NCBI RefSeq assembly: GCF_000244955.1
Contig: NZ_CM001439.1
Span: forward strand, 3,080,385 to 3,144,384
Direction of reading: 5' to 3'
Source: Saccharomonospora marina XMU15
Lineage (GTDB): Bacteria > Actinomycetota > Actinomycetes > Mycobacteriales > Pseudonocardiaceae
DNA: 64,000 nt
Shown here: positions 15,930 through 23,536 of the stretch, in pieces
Layout: each line of letters starts with the position of its first letter
Numbering within the stretch: the stretch's first letter is position 1
Made by a program: the position numbers and the translations under genes
The notes under the pieces: generated by a model
Databases searched by the model: none
The model's input: only the letters and a program-made list of their open reading frames with translations
Told to the model about the DNA's origin: nothing

Positions 15930-17216
15930 TTACGCCGGATGCGCCGGTGCGCGCCGCCGTACGCGCACGGAGGTGACCGCCCTGCCTCGCACCCCCGCCA
16001 CCTCGAACGACCACCCGGAAAGGTGCACGACATCGCCGGGCGTGGTGGGGATGCGCCCGAGTTCGGTCAGCACCAGGCCCGCCACCGTGACGTAGTCGCC
16101 GAGCGGGGCGTCGGTCAGCCTCACCCCGAGTTCGGCGAGGTCGTGCACAGCGAACGTGCCGGGCAGCGTCAGGGTGCCGTCCGGCTCGACGCGCACCCGA
16201 GCGAGGTCACGGTCGGTCTCGTCGTAGATCTCGCCCACGATCTCCTCGAGCAGGTCCTCCACCGTGACGATGCCGGTCACCGAACCGCGCTCGTCGACGA
16301 CGAGGGCGAACGGTTCACGCTCGGCCTGCATCCGCAGCAGCGCATCGCCGACCAGCGCCACGCCGGGCAGCAGCTGGGCGGACCGCGCCACCTCCGCGAC
16401 GCTCTCGTCGTCCCTGCCGACCAACTCGCGAAGGCTGACCACGCCGACCACGTCGTCGAGGTCGCGGCCGCCGACCACGGGTGCGCGGGAATGCCCCGAG
16501 GCCGCCAGCGCGGTGAGGGCCTGCCGCGCACCCAGGTCGGCGGCGACGGTGAACACGCTGCCGCGCGGCACCTGCACCTCGCGCAACGTGCGCCGCCTCA
16601 GCTCGAGCGCTCCGGTGACGATGGCGCGCTGCTCGGGAGTCAGCGATGGGCTGCCGGCCACGGCGTGGCGCAGTTCGTCGAGCGTGAGTTCCTCCCTGCC
16701 TGCTGCCGGGTCTCCGCCGAACGCTCGCACCACCAGGCTGGTGGCCTTGCCCAGCAGCCACACCACGGGGCGCGACACCACGGACAGCCAATGCAGCGGC
16801 GTGGCCGCGAGCAGTGCCCATCGCTGGGCGTACTGCATCGCCAGCCGTTTCGGCGCGAGTTCGCCGAGCACGAGTGTGATGAACGTCAGCACAAGCGTGA
16901 CCACCGCGACCGCCACCGGCTCGGCAGCCGCGCCGAGAAACCCCAGCGGGCGGGCCAGCGGTCGGGCCAGCGACACCGCCGCCGTCGCGGAAGCGAGAAA
17001 ACCGGCCAGGGTGATGCCGATCTGGATGGTGGCCAGAAACCGGTTCGGGTCCCGGGCGAGCCTGACCAGTAGCCGCTCGCGGCCGCCGCCACGTTGCTCC
17101 AGCACCCGCAGTTGCTCCTGCCGCAACGACACCAGCGCCACCTCGCTGCCCGCGAGCAGCGCGTTGAGCACGACGAGCACGAATACCAGCCCGAGGGTGT
17201 ACCAGTAGCCGGCCAT
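15930..17216 (-). CDS. CorC/HlyC-type (CNNM) membrane protein with CBS pair
   Basis: A 428-aa protein: a DUF21 membrane domain with four helices (about 1-190, including SEVALVSLRQEQLRVLEQ and LGELAPKRLAMQYAQ), a CBS-domain pair (about 205-335, DDVVGVVSLRELVGRD and GIVTVEDLLEEIVGEIYDE) and a C-terminal CorC_HlyC domain (about 345-428). Family members are linked to Mg2+/Co2+ homeostasis. ATG 17216 has no Shine-Dalgarno sequence. A DosR-type box sits exactly 36 bp upstream, suggesting a leaderless, hypoxia-controlled transcript divergent from hrp1. Confidence 0.88.
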   Translation of the reverse strand: MAGYWYTLGLVFVLVVLNALLAGSEVALVSLRQEQLRVLEQRGGGRERLLVRLARDPNRFLATIQIGITLAGFLASATAAVSLARPLARPLGFLGAAAEPVAVAVVTLVLTFITLVLGELAPKRLAMQYAQRWALLAATPLHWLSVVSRPVVWLLGKATSLVVRAFGGDPAAGREELTLDELRHAVAGSPSLTPEQRAIVTGALELRRRTLREVQVPRGSVFTVAADLGARQALTALAASGHSRAPVVGGRDLDDVVGVVSLRELVGRDDESVAEVARSAQLLPGVALVGDALLRMQAEREPFALVVDERGSVTGIVTVEDLLEEIVGEIYDETDRDLARVRVEPDGTLTLPGTFAVHDLAELGVRLTDAPLGDYVTVAGLVLTELGRIPTTPGDVVHLSGWSFEVAGVRGRAVTSVRVRRRAPAHPA

Positions 17217-17252
17217 ATCGAAAAGCGTGCGATCCCACGGCACGCGCAGGCA

Positions 17253-17266
17253 GGGCCCTTCGGCCC
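17253..17266 (-). promoter_or_regulatory. DosR-type box for CorC gene
   Basis: GGGCCCTTCGGCCC on the plus strand differs from the 18.5-kb box (GGGACCTTCGGCCC) at one of 14 positions. It is 36 bp from the CorC ATG. Confidence 0.6.
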
Positions 17267-17301
17267 GTCCTCCCTCTGCCCGGTGACATCGGTACCGCCC
17301 T

Positions 17302-17315
17302 GGGACTTTCGGCCC
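17302..17315 (+). promoter_or_regulatory. DosR-type box for hrp1
   Basis: GGGACTTTCGGCCC matches the mycobacterial core GGGACTWWAGTCCC at 12 of 14 positions and lies 36 bp before the hrp1 ATG. A possible -10 (CACGGT) ends 6 nt before that ATG. Confidence 0.7.
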
Positions 17316-17351
17316 TTCCCCGCTCTCGCGCGCACCGCGCACGGTGCACCC

Positions 17352-17777
17352 ATGACTGAAGCAAAAGACATCATGCACAGCGGCGCCGAGTGCGTCGGCG
17401 AACACCAGACCCTCGCCCATGCCGCTCAACGGATGCGCGAGCTCGACATCGGCGCCATGCCGATCTGCGGTGACGACGACCGGCTCCACGGCATCATCAC
17501 CGACCGCGACATCGTCATCAAATGCATCGCCCAGGGCAAGGACCCCAACACCATGACGGCGGGCCAGCTCGCGCAGGGCACTCCCTACTACGCCGACACC
17601 GACGCCGACATCGAGGACGTCCTCACGATCATGGAGGAGCACCAGATCCGCAGGCTTCCGGTCGTCGAGGCCGACAACCACCGGCTCGTCGGCATGATCA
17701 GCGAGGCCGACATCGCAAGGAACCTGCCCGAACACGCCATCGCCCGCTTCGTCGAAACCATCACAGCCCGAAGCTGA
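17352..17777 (+). CDS. hrp1: Hrp1-like hypoxic response protein, two CBS domains
   Basis: A 141-aa protein made of two CBS motifs (about 5-65 and 75-135): ARDIM-like TEAKDIMHSGAECVGEHQTL, CGDDDRLHGIITDRDIVIK and EEHQIRRLPVV, ending SEADIARNLPEHAI. It is extremely similar along its whole length to M. tuberculosis Rv2626c (Hrp1), one of the most strongly DosR-induced genes. Its ligand is not established. ATG 17352 has no ribosome-binding site and lies at the expected distance for leaderless transcription from the box at 17302. A DUF2267 gene follows after 5 nt. Confidence 0.93.
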   Translation: MTEAKDIMHSGAECVGEHQTLAHAAQRMRELDIGAMPICGDDDRLHGIITDRDIVIKCIAQGKDPNTMTAGQLAQGTPYYADTDADIEDVLTIMEEHQIRRLPVVEADNHRLVGMISEADIARNLPEHAIARFVETITARS

Positions 17778-17782
17778 CCACG

Positions 17783-18442
17783 ATGGCCACCGCACAGGAA
17801 CCCGACGCGGCAGGCACCACGTGGCGGCCGCGGCCGAGCGACCCGGTCGTGCGGGCGGAGTACACCTCGCAACACTGGCTCGCCGTGGTGGGCGAGCGGC
17901 TTGGCGGAGCGGACCGGCACTACAGCTACCGGGTGCTGCGAGCCTGGTTGCACACGGTGCGGGAGTTGCTCGGCGTCGAGGACGCCGCTCACCTGGCGGG
18001 CCAGTTGCCCGAACAGTTGCGGGGAACGTTCTTCGAGGGCTGGGATCCCGCGCGGGTCCCAGCCCACTTCGAGCCGGGCGAGTTCACCGAGCGCTTCGCG
18101 CGGGAGGCGGACGTATCGGCCGACGAGGTGCCGACACTGGCGGAGGCGACCACCACAGCGGTGCGCGGGCTGTGCTCCCCCGGCCACATCGACCGGCTGC
18201 TCGAACTGCTGCCGCGCAGGTTGAGCGAGACGCTGTCCGGCGAGCGGGCCCGCGAACGCACCGCGCCACCGCTGGAGTCGAGGCTGCGCGAACTCGAGGC
18301 GGCGGTGGAAACCTTGACCGGTGCCGTCAGCGCGCTGGCGAAAGGGCTCGAGCGCACGCCGGTCGACGAACCGATCGGCGACCGGGGAACGCGGGCCGCA
18401 CGGGAGGCACACCAGATCCTGCTCGCCCGTGGCAGGTACTGA
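17783..18442 (+). CDS. DUF2267 protein A
   Basis: A 219-aa soluble protein of unknown function. The DUF2267 core (about 25-150) is AEYTSQHWLAVVGERLGGAD, HYSYRVLRAWLHTVRELLGV and AAHLAGQLPEQLRGTFFEGWDP. A predicted coiled coil follows near 165-190 (LESRLRELEAAVETLTGAV). ATG 17783 is 5 nt after the hrp1 stop, so it shares the hrp1 promoter. A paralogue with the same architecture is encoded at 18613. A role in the hypoxic response is inferred only from the operon. Confidence 0.82.
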   Translation: MATAQEPDAAGTTWRPRPSDPVVRAEYTSQHWLAVVGERLGGADRHYSYRVLRAWLHTVRELLGVEDAAHLAGQLPEQLRGTFFEGWDPARVPAHFEPGEFTERFAREADVSADEVPTLAEATTTAVRGLCSPGHIDRLLELLPRRLSETLSGERARERTAPPLESRLRELEAAVETLTGAVSALAKGLERTPVDEPIGDRGTRAAREAHQILLARGRY

Positions 18443-18508
18443 CATCGAGCGCTGCCGCCCACGCCGGGTTCTCGACCGGTCACCGCCGCACGACAGCGGT
18501 GTCCGGAA

Positions 18509-18522
18509 GGGACCTTCGGCCC
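18509..18522 (+). promoter_or_regulatory. DosR-type box for second DUF2267 gene
   Basis: GGGACCTTCGGCCC is nearly identical to the hrp1 box. It is 90 bp before ATG 18613. That start has a strong AGGAGG ribosome-binding site, so this transcript would carry a leader of roughly 50 nt. Confidence 0.6.
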
Positions 18523-18612
18523 CATGACAGGCGCTGCCGCAGCGGGTCATGCTCGAGTGTCGGACACACCCACCTGGCCCGTACTCCAGCAGCGCCGGCA
18601 CCAGGAGGAACC

Positions 18613-19191
18613 ATGCCAAACCATCAGGACCCCCTCGCCAGGGCACAGAACAGCGCACACGAGTGGCTGGCCGCGATCTCGCAGGCGCTCGGTACCCAGG
18701 ACCGCCGCTTCGCGTATCGCGCGCTGCGCGCCTGGCTGCACGCACTACGTGACCGGCTGACCGTGGAGGCCGCGGCACACTTCGCCGCACAGCTTCCCGA
18801 ACTGCTGCGAGGCACCTACTACGACGGCTGGGTGCCCAGCCGGGTGCCGGTCCGCTTCAGCACCGAGGAGTGCGTCGAGCGGTTCTCCACCCACGCCACG
18901 GTGCGCCGCACCGATGTGCGAAACACCATCACCGGGGTCTCCACCGGCATGGCGGAGCTGCTGTCACCGGGGACGCTGGAGCACGCGCTGCAACAGCTGC
19001 CCCAGGACCTGCGTGAGCTGTTCACACCGCAGCAGCCCGCCGTGGCCCGCGCCGGGCAGGAGGAGCGCGGCAGGCACGGGCACAACGGCGAGCACGCCGA
19101 GCACGCCGAGATGCAAAGCCAGCTTCGCGACCTGCGCAGGCAGATCGACGACCTCACCGACGCCGTGAGTGCGCTGAGCAGGAGGGCGTAG
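18613..19191 (+). CDS. DUF2267 protein B
   Basis: A 192-aa paralogue of the preceding DUF2267 protein, with the same layout: core AHEWLAAISQALGTQDRRFA, YRALRAWLHALRDRL and AAHFAAQLPELLRGTYYDGW (about 10-135), a His/Glu-rich linker (GHNGEHAEHAEM) and a terminal coiled coil (LRDLRRQIDDLTDAVSALS). ATG 18613 follows AGGAGG at 6 nt. It has its own DosR-type box, so the two paralogues are separate transcription units in one regulon. Function unknown. Confidence 0.82.
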   Translation: MPNHQDPLARAQNSAHEWLAAISQALGTQDRRFAYRALRAWLHALRDRLTVEAAAHFAAQLPELLRGTYYDGWVPSRVPVRFSTEECVERFSTHATVRRTDVRNTITGVSTGMAELLSPGTLEHALQQLPQDLRELFTPQQPAVARAGQEERGRHGHNGEHAEHAEMQSQLRDLRRQIDDLTDAVSALSRRA

Positions 19192-19347
19192 CCCCGCCGC
19201 CCCGCGCGCGGCACGCCCCGGTCACGCGCGCCACCCGCTCGCCACGGCCGGCGGCGCGCGTGTTCGTGCTCGCTGCCGGGCAGTCGGTGAGGCGGCCCGT
19301 TTGTCCCGGCGCCTGTCACAACCACCAACCATGTCTGGTCCACACCA

Positions 19348-19389
19348 GTCCGTTCCCGCCAGGGACCAAAGTCCCCGGCGGGAACGGAC
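19348..19389 (+). promoter_or_regulatory. 42-bp palindrome containing a near-perfect DosR box, upstream of narK
   Basis: Perfect 13-bp outer arms, GTCCGTTCCCGCC (19348-19360) and GGCGGGAACGGAC (19377-19389), enclose GGGACCAAAGTCCC (19362-19375), which matches the mycobacterial DosR core at 13 of 14 positions. It lies 122 bp from the narK start. It is the only strong feature in the 306-bp gap 19192-19497; no reading frame there looks coding. Confidence 0.8.
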
Positions 19390-19497
19390 GTTCGGTTTCC
19401 GTTCCCGGGCCGCGCCTCCCTACCCGTACGGGCGGCACGCCACCACACTTGGTAACTGCCCGAAGCTCCTACGCAGAACACGGACGGACAACCCTCG

Positions 19498-20730
19498 ATG
19501 CCGAACTCAGCCTCGCCCGCGCGCAGCGGGGAACACGGCCGCACCGCGTGGTTCATGCTCGCGATGGCCACATTGGGTTTCGCACTCAACTTCTGGGCCT
19601 GGGCGCTGCTGAGCCCACTCGGGCCGAGGTTCCAGGAAGACCTGGCGCTCGGCGCGTTCGAGGTGGCGCTGATCGTCGCCGTGCCGGTGGTGGTCGGCTC
19701 ACTCGGCCGAATCCCGGTCGGCGCACTGACCGACCGCTTCGGCGGCCGCATCATGTTCCCGCTGGTGTCCGTGGCCACCATCGTGCCCATCCTGTTCCTC
19801 GGCATCGCGGGACACAACTCCCTGGCCGCGCTGCTGATCGGCGGCTTCTTCCTCGGCCTGGCGGGCACCACGTTCGCCATCGGAGTACCGTTCGTGAGCG
19901 CGTGGTTCCCCGCCAACCGCAGGGGTCTGGCGATCGGGGTGTTCGGCGCGGGCATGGGCGGTACCGCCATCAGCGCGCTGACCACAGTGGACCTCGCCAA
20001 CTCGTTCGGGATCACCGCGCCGTTCGTCATCACCGCGATCGCGCTCGCGGCCTACGCCCTCGTCGCGGCTGTGGTACTGCGGGACGCCCCCGGCCACACG
20101 GCACCTTCGGAGTCGATGATCCACCGCCTCGCCACCACGCTGCGGCTGCCCGCGACCTGGGAGGCGTCGGCACTGTACGCCGTGGCGTTCGGCGGCTACG
20201 TGGCCTTCTCGGTGTACCTGCCCGCGTACCTGCGCACGGCATACCAGCTCTCCCCCGCCGACGCGGCGAACCGCATGGCGGGCTTCGTGTTGCTGGCAGT
20301 CCTCATGCGACCGGTCGGCGGCTGGCTCTCCGACCGGTTCGGCCCCATCCGCGTGCTGGGCGGCTCCATGGCCGTGGTCGCGCTGGGCGCCGCGACACAG
20401 AGTTTCACGCTCACCCTCATGCCGGTGGCCACGGTCGCGTTCCTGGCGATGGCCGCGGCGCTGGGAGCCGCCAGCGGCGCGACGTTCGCCCTGGTGGCGC
20501 TGCTCGCCCCGCCGGACAAGGTTGGTGCCGTCACCGGTGTGGTCGGTGCGGCAGGTGGCCTCGGTGGCTTCGTTCCTCCGCTGGTGATGGGCGCAGTCTA
20601 CGGTGAGTTCGGCAGCTACGCGCTCGGTCTTGGCGCGCTGGCGCTGGTCGCCGCCGCGGCGCTGGTGTTCACCGCCACCACCGTGCGCAAGGCGGCCGAG
20701 TCGCACCACGCGGGCATGGCGGGCGTGTGA
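19498..20730 (+). CDS. narK: NarK-type MFS nitrate/nitrite transporter
   Basis: A 410-aa protein with 12 hydrophobic segments and MFS signatures of the nitrate/nitrite porter type: GRIPVGALTDRFGGR between helices 2 and 3, GTTFAIGVPFVSAWFPANRRGLAIGVFGAGMGG (nitrate-signature-like Gly-rich helix) and RPVGGWLSDRFGP in the second half. The role would be nitrate uptake or nitrite export for anaerobic respiration; in M. tuberculosis narK2 is in the DosR regulon. A strong DosR-type palindrome lies upstream. No nar reductase genes are in the window. Another MFS specificity cannot be excluded. Confidence 0.75.
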   Translation: MPNSASPARSGEHGRTAWFMLAMATLGFALNFWAWALLSPLGPRFQEDLALGAFEVALIVAVPVVVGSLGRIPVGALTDRFGGRIMFPLVSVATIVPILFLGIAGHNSLAALLIGGFFLGLAGTTFAIGVPFVSAWFPANRRGLAIGVFGAGMGGTAISALTTVDLANSFGITAPFVITAIALAAYALVAAVVLRDAPGHTAPSESMIHRLATTLRLPATWEASALYAVAFGGYVAFSVYLPAYLRTAYQLSPADAANRMAGFVLLAVLMRPVGGWLSDRFGPIRVLGGSMAVVALGAATQSFTLTLMPVATVAFLAMAAALGAASGATFALVALLAPPDKVGAVTGVVGAAGGLGGFVPPLVMGAVYGEFGSYALGLGALALVAAAALVFTATTVRKAAESHHAGMAGV

Positions 20731-20731
20731 C

Positions 20732-20754
20732 CCACGCCCGCTCAGCGGGTGTGG
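20732..20754. terminator. Hairpin between convergent narK and folE
   Basis: A 10-bp stem, CCACGCCCGC with GCGGGTGTGG and one G-T pair, closes a 3-nt loop. It sits 1 nt past the narK stop and covers the folE stop codon, so it may serve both strands. There is no U-tract. Confidence 0.5.
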
Positions 20755-21389
20755 CGAAGCGTCAGGGCGAAGAACTCCTCGCGGGATGCGGCATCCTCGC
20801 GCAGTGCGCCGTGCAGCGCGGAGGTGACGGTCAGCGCACCCTGCGCCCGCACGCCTCGCAGCGACATGCACAGGTGCTCCGCCTCGATCACCACCCCCAC
20901 GCCGTTGGGGGCGAGTCGCTGCTGCAGCCAGTCGGCCACCTGCTTGGTCAGCCGCTCCTGCACCTGCAGGTCACGTGCGAACAACTCGATGACCCTCGCG
21001 AGTTTGGACAGGCCGAGGATGCGCTCGCCCGGCAGGTAGCCGATGTGGGCCACCCCGCGAAAGGGCAGCAGGTGATGCTCGCACAGCGACTGGACCGGGA
21101 TGTCCCTGGCTACGACGAGCTCGTCGTAGCCCTCGTCGTTGCCGAACGTGGTGAGCTCGAACTCCCTGGGCCGTAGCAGTTCGGCGTAGGAGGACGCGAC
21201 CCGCCTCGGTGTGTCGGCGAGGTGTTCGCTGTCGGGGTCCTTGCCCAGCGCCAGCAACAGGTCGGCCACCGCTCGCTCGGCGGCCGCCAGATCCGGCTCG
21301 GCACGCTCCCCCGCCACCCGGGGCCCGCGCCGACCCGCCACCGCCAACCGCCCTGCCTGACCCGAATGCTCCAGCTCGGACACACTCAT
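20742..21389 (-). CDS. folE: GTP cyclohydrolase I
   Basis: A 215-aa enzyme that converts GTP to 7,8-dihydroneopterin triphosphate, the first step of tetrahydrofolate synthesis. The catalytic core (about 40-210) has the Zn site in VQSLCEHHLLPFRG (Cys and His) and the second Cys in AEHLCMSLRGVRAQGA, so it is the canonical Zn-dependent type. The N-terminal 30 residues are a variable extension. It stands outside a fol cluster and is divergent from a Cys-containing regulator, which suggests special control. The ATG at 21389 follows a G-rich ribosome-binding site. Confidence 0.95.
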   Translation of the reverse strand: MSVSELEHSGQAGRLAVAGRRGPRVAGERAEPDLAAAERAVADLLLALGKDPDSEHLADTPRRVASSYAELLRPREFELTTFGNDEGYDELVVARDIPVQSLCEHHLLPFRGVAHIGYLPGERILGLSKLARVIELFARDLQVQERLTKQVADWLQQRLAPNGVGVVIEAEHLCMSLRGVRAQGALTVTSALHGALREDAASREEFFALTLRHTR

Positions 21390-21454
21390 CGCTCACCCCG
21401 TCTTCTAACGCCAGCAAAGTTCGACCTTAGAATCGAGCCAGAGTTTTAGTCAAC

Positions 21455-21472
21455 ATTCTTTTGTTTTAGAAT
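21455..21472. promoter_or_regulatory. AT-rich inverted repeat between folE and HTH regulator
   Basis: ATTCT (21455-21459) and AGAAT (21468-21472) flank an AT-rich spacer. Further TTAGAAT and TTCTAAC elements occur at about 21403-21432 in the same 89-bp divergent gap. The AT-rich island is consistent with operator sites controlling both genes. Confidence 0.5.
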
Positions 21473-21478
21473 TGGAGC

Positions 21479-22156
21479 ATGGACGACCAGCTCGCCGCCG
21501 TGGCGGCACTCGACGAGCCGACCCGCCGCAAGCTCTACGGCTACGTCGCACGCCGCCGCGAACCGGTGAGCAGGGACGAGGTCGCCGACACCTTCGGGTT
21601 GTCCCGAGGCACCGTCGCCTTCCATCTCGACAAGCTCGTGGACGAGGGGTTACTCGCGGTCGGCTACGCCAGGCGCACCGGCCGCACCGGTCCAGGCGCG
21701 GGGCGGCCCGCCAAGCTGTACAGCCGATCCGAGCGGCAGGTCGCCGTTTCGCTCCCGCCACGCCACTACGACCTCGCGGGGCACCTGCTGGCAACCGCCG
21801 TCGAGGCGGCCGAGGAAACGGGCCAACCGGTGCGGTCCGCGCTGGCCCGGCACGCCAGGGAGCTGGGCCGCGAGCTCGGCGCCCGCTCGGTGTCCGAAAC
21901 CGACGGTGAGCCGGCTCGTCGGGACGCCGCACTGTCCGCACTGGAGGAACACGGCTTCGAACCCCGCACCGAGGCCGGCGGCGTGGTGCTCGGCAACTGC
22001 CCGTTCCACGCCCTCGCCCAGCGACACGCCGAACTCGTCTGCGGGATGAACCTCGACCTGCTGCACGGACTACTCGAAGGCATCGGCGACACGGGCCTGC
22101 ACGCCCTGCTGGAACCCGCGCCGGGACACTGCTGCGTGCGGCTGGCGCCGCGCTGA
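21479..22156 (+). CDS. HTH regulator with C-terminal Cys cluster (SufR-like)
   Basis: A 225-aa protein. The N-terminal winged helix (about 8-80) is DEPTRRKLYGYVARRREPVS, DEVADTFGLSRGTVAFHLDKLVDEGLL. The C-terminal region carries four Cys in VLGNCPFHAL, ELVCGMN and GHCCVRL, a pattern typical of SufR-like regulators that bind an Fe-S cluster or a metal. Divergence from folE with a shared AT-rich operator suggests autoregulation and folE control. ATG 21479 follows TTGGAG. The sensed cofactor is not determined. Confidence 0.75.
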   Translation: MDDQLAAVAALDEPTRRKLYGYVARRREPVSRDEVADTFGLSRGTVAFHLDKLVDEGLLAVGYARRTGRTGPGAGRPAKLYSRSERQVAVSLPPRHYDLAGHLLATAVEAAEETGQPVRSALARHARELGRELGARSVSETDGEPARRDAALSALEEHGFEPRTEAGGVVLGNCPFHALAQRHAELVCGMNLDLLHGLLEGIGDTGLHALLEPAPGHCCVRLAPR

Positions 22157-22183
22157 CCCGGCGGCGAGCGGCGTGAGCGAGGC

Positions 22184-23536
22184 TCAGTGCGGCTGGTCCG
22201 GGTAGCCGGGGTTGGCCACCGCCAGCCGCTCGGCGACATCGGCCCGCACGGCGTCGAGCACCGCCGGGTCGAACGGGTCGAGCCTGCCCTCACGCAGCGC
22301 GGCCGCGAACTCCGCCCGATCGCGCATCCGCAGACCCGCGAGGCGTCGCGCGTGGTCCGCCTGCTGCTCGGCGCCCACCGCGAGCTCTCGACGCACGATG
22401 TCCAGCACGTTCGCCGCCACCCGCGCGTGGTAGCGCAGGGCGGCGTCGGCCTGCGTGGCGACCTCGCAGCGCAGGAACTCCCCCACCGCCTCCACCAGAT
22501 CGGCCGCCGTCGGCCTGCCGTGCAGCTGCACCGGCTCGGCCGGTTCGCGCTCGGCCGCGCGCCCCACCCCGAAGCCGAGCGCGAGCAGCAGGTCGTGTTC
22601 CTGCTCGCACACCCTGCGCCCCACGGCGGCAAGCTCCACCGAGCGGGTCAGCCCGCCGAGATGGCGCTGCGCCTGATACCGGCAGTACACCGCCCACTTC
22701 GCCGTGCCGTACACCTCCCACCAGTGCAACCGAGCCGTATCGGGGCGGCTGCCCGCCACCTCGGCGTAGCCGTCCAGCAGCTGCTCCCTGGTTCCGAAGC
22801 CGCCCACCGGCAGCGCGCAGCCGAAGCGCCACGCCTTGACGCACAGCCACCCCAGGTCCTCGACGGGGTCGCCGCGATGTGCCAGTTCCCAGTCCAGCAC
22901 CGCACGCAGCCCGTCGGTGTCGACGATGAGGTTGCCGTTGCGGAAGTCGCCGTGCACCACGGTTTCCTCGGCAGCGGGTGGGCGGTTGGCCCGTAGCCAG
23001 TGCAGTGCCACCTCCACGGTCGGCAGCGGCTCGCCGAGTTGGTCGTAGGTCCGCACGAGCGCATCGAGCGGGTCGGCGTGGGGCAGCCCGGGAACGGCCG
23101 CGACCGGGATCCGGTGCAGGCGCGCCAGCACCCGTCCCAGCTCGACGGCCAGCGTGGCACGCACCTGTTCGAACCGCGGTTCGCGCAGCAGTCTCCTCGG
23201 AATGGTCTCGCCGTCGACGTGTTCGGTGAGCACGTAGGGCGCGCCCAGTACGTCGTCGCCCCCGCAGTGGTCGACCAGCCGGGGCACCGGCACCCGCTGT
23301 TCGGCGGCCGCGGCCAGCAGCGCCGCCTCCATCGCCATCGTCGGCGCGTCGCCGTGCCCTGGCGGGTCCCGCCGCAACACCAGTCGCAGCGGTTCACACC
23401 ACTGCGGCACCGCCTGCAGTGCCCACGTCTGCCTGCTGGCGCCGCCGGTGAGTCTGCGAAGGCCGCGGATCTCGACGGCGCTGCCCCACAGCCTGCTCAG
23501 CCGTCGCTCGAGCAGGCCCGCGAGTTCGTCGCTCAC
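22184..23536 (-). CDS. Aminoglycoside phosphotransferase (APH)-fold protein with C-terminal DUF6285-like region
   Basis: A 450-aa protein. The APH/choline-kinase fold (about 15-320) has the catalytic loop VVHGDFRNGNLIVD and the Mg-binding motif LDWELAHRGDPVEDLGWL. A helical C-terminal region (about 345-440) resembles DUF6285. This family accompanies acyl-CoA dehydrogenases in actinobacteria (ACAD10/11-like pairs), where the kinase is thought to phosphorylate hydroxyacyl substrates; drug resistance is less likely. The GTG start overlaps the acyl-CoA dehydrogenase stop (GTGA), so the two are coupled. Confidence 0.85.
   Translation of the reverse strand: MSDELAGLLERRLSRLWGSAVEIRGLRRLTGGASRQTWALQAVPQWCEPLRLVLRRDPPGHGDAPTMAMEAALLAAAAEQRVPVPRLVDHCGGDDVLGAPYVLTEHVDGETIPRRLLREPRFEQVRATLAVELGRVLARLHRIPVAAVPGLPHADPLDALVRTYDQLGEPLPTVEVALHWLRANRPPAAEETVVHGDFRNGNLIVDTDGLRAVLDWELAHRGDPVEDLGWLCVKAWRFGCALPVGGFGTREQLLDGYAEVAGSRPDTARLHWWEVYGTAKWAVYCRYQAQRHLGGLTRSVELAAVGRRVCEQEHDLLLALGFGVGRAAEREPAEPVQLHGRPTAADLVEAVGEFLRCEVATQADAALRYHARVAANVLDIVRRELAVGAEQQADHARRLAGLRMRDRAEFAAALREGRLDPFDPAVLDAVRADVAERLAVANPGYPDQPH

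Noticed and set aside
22184..23536. Aminoglycoside resistance gene
   Set aside because: The APH fold is shared with many kinases; coupling to an acyl-CoA dehydrogenase and the C-terminal region indicate a metabolic role.
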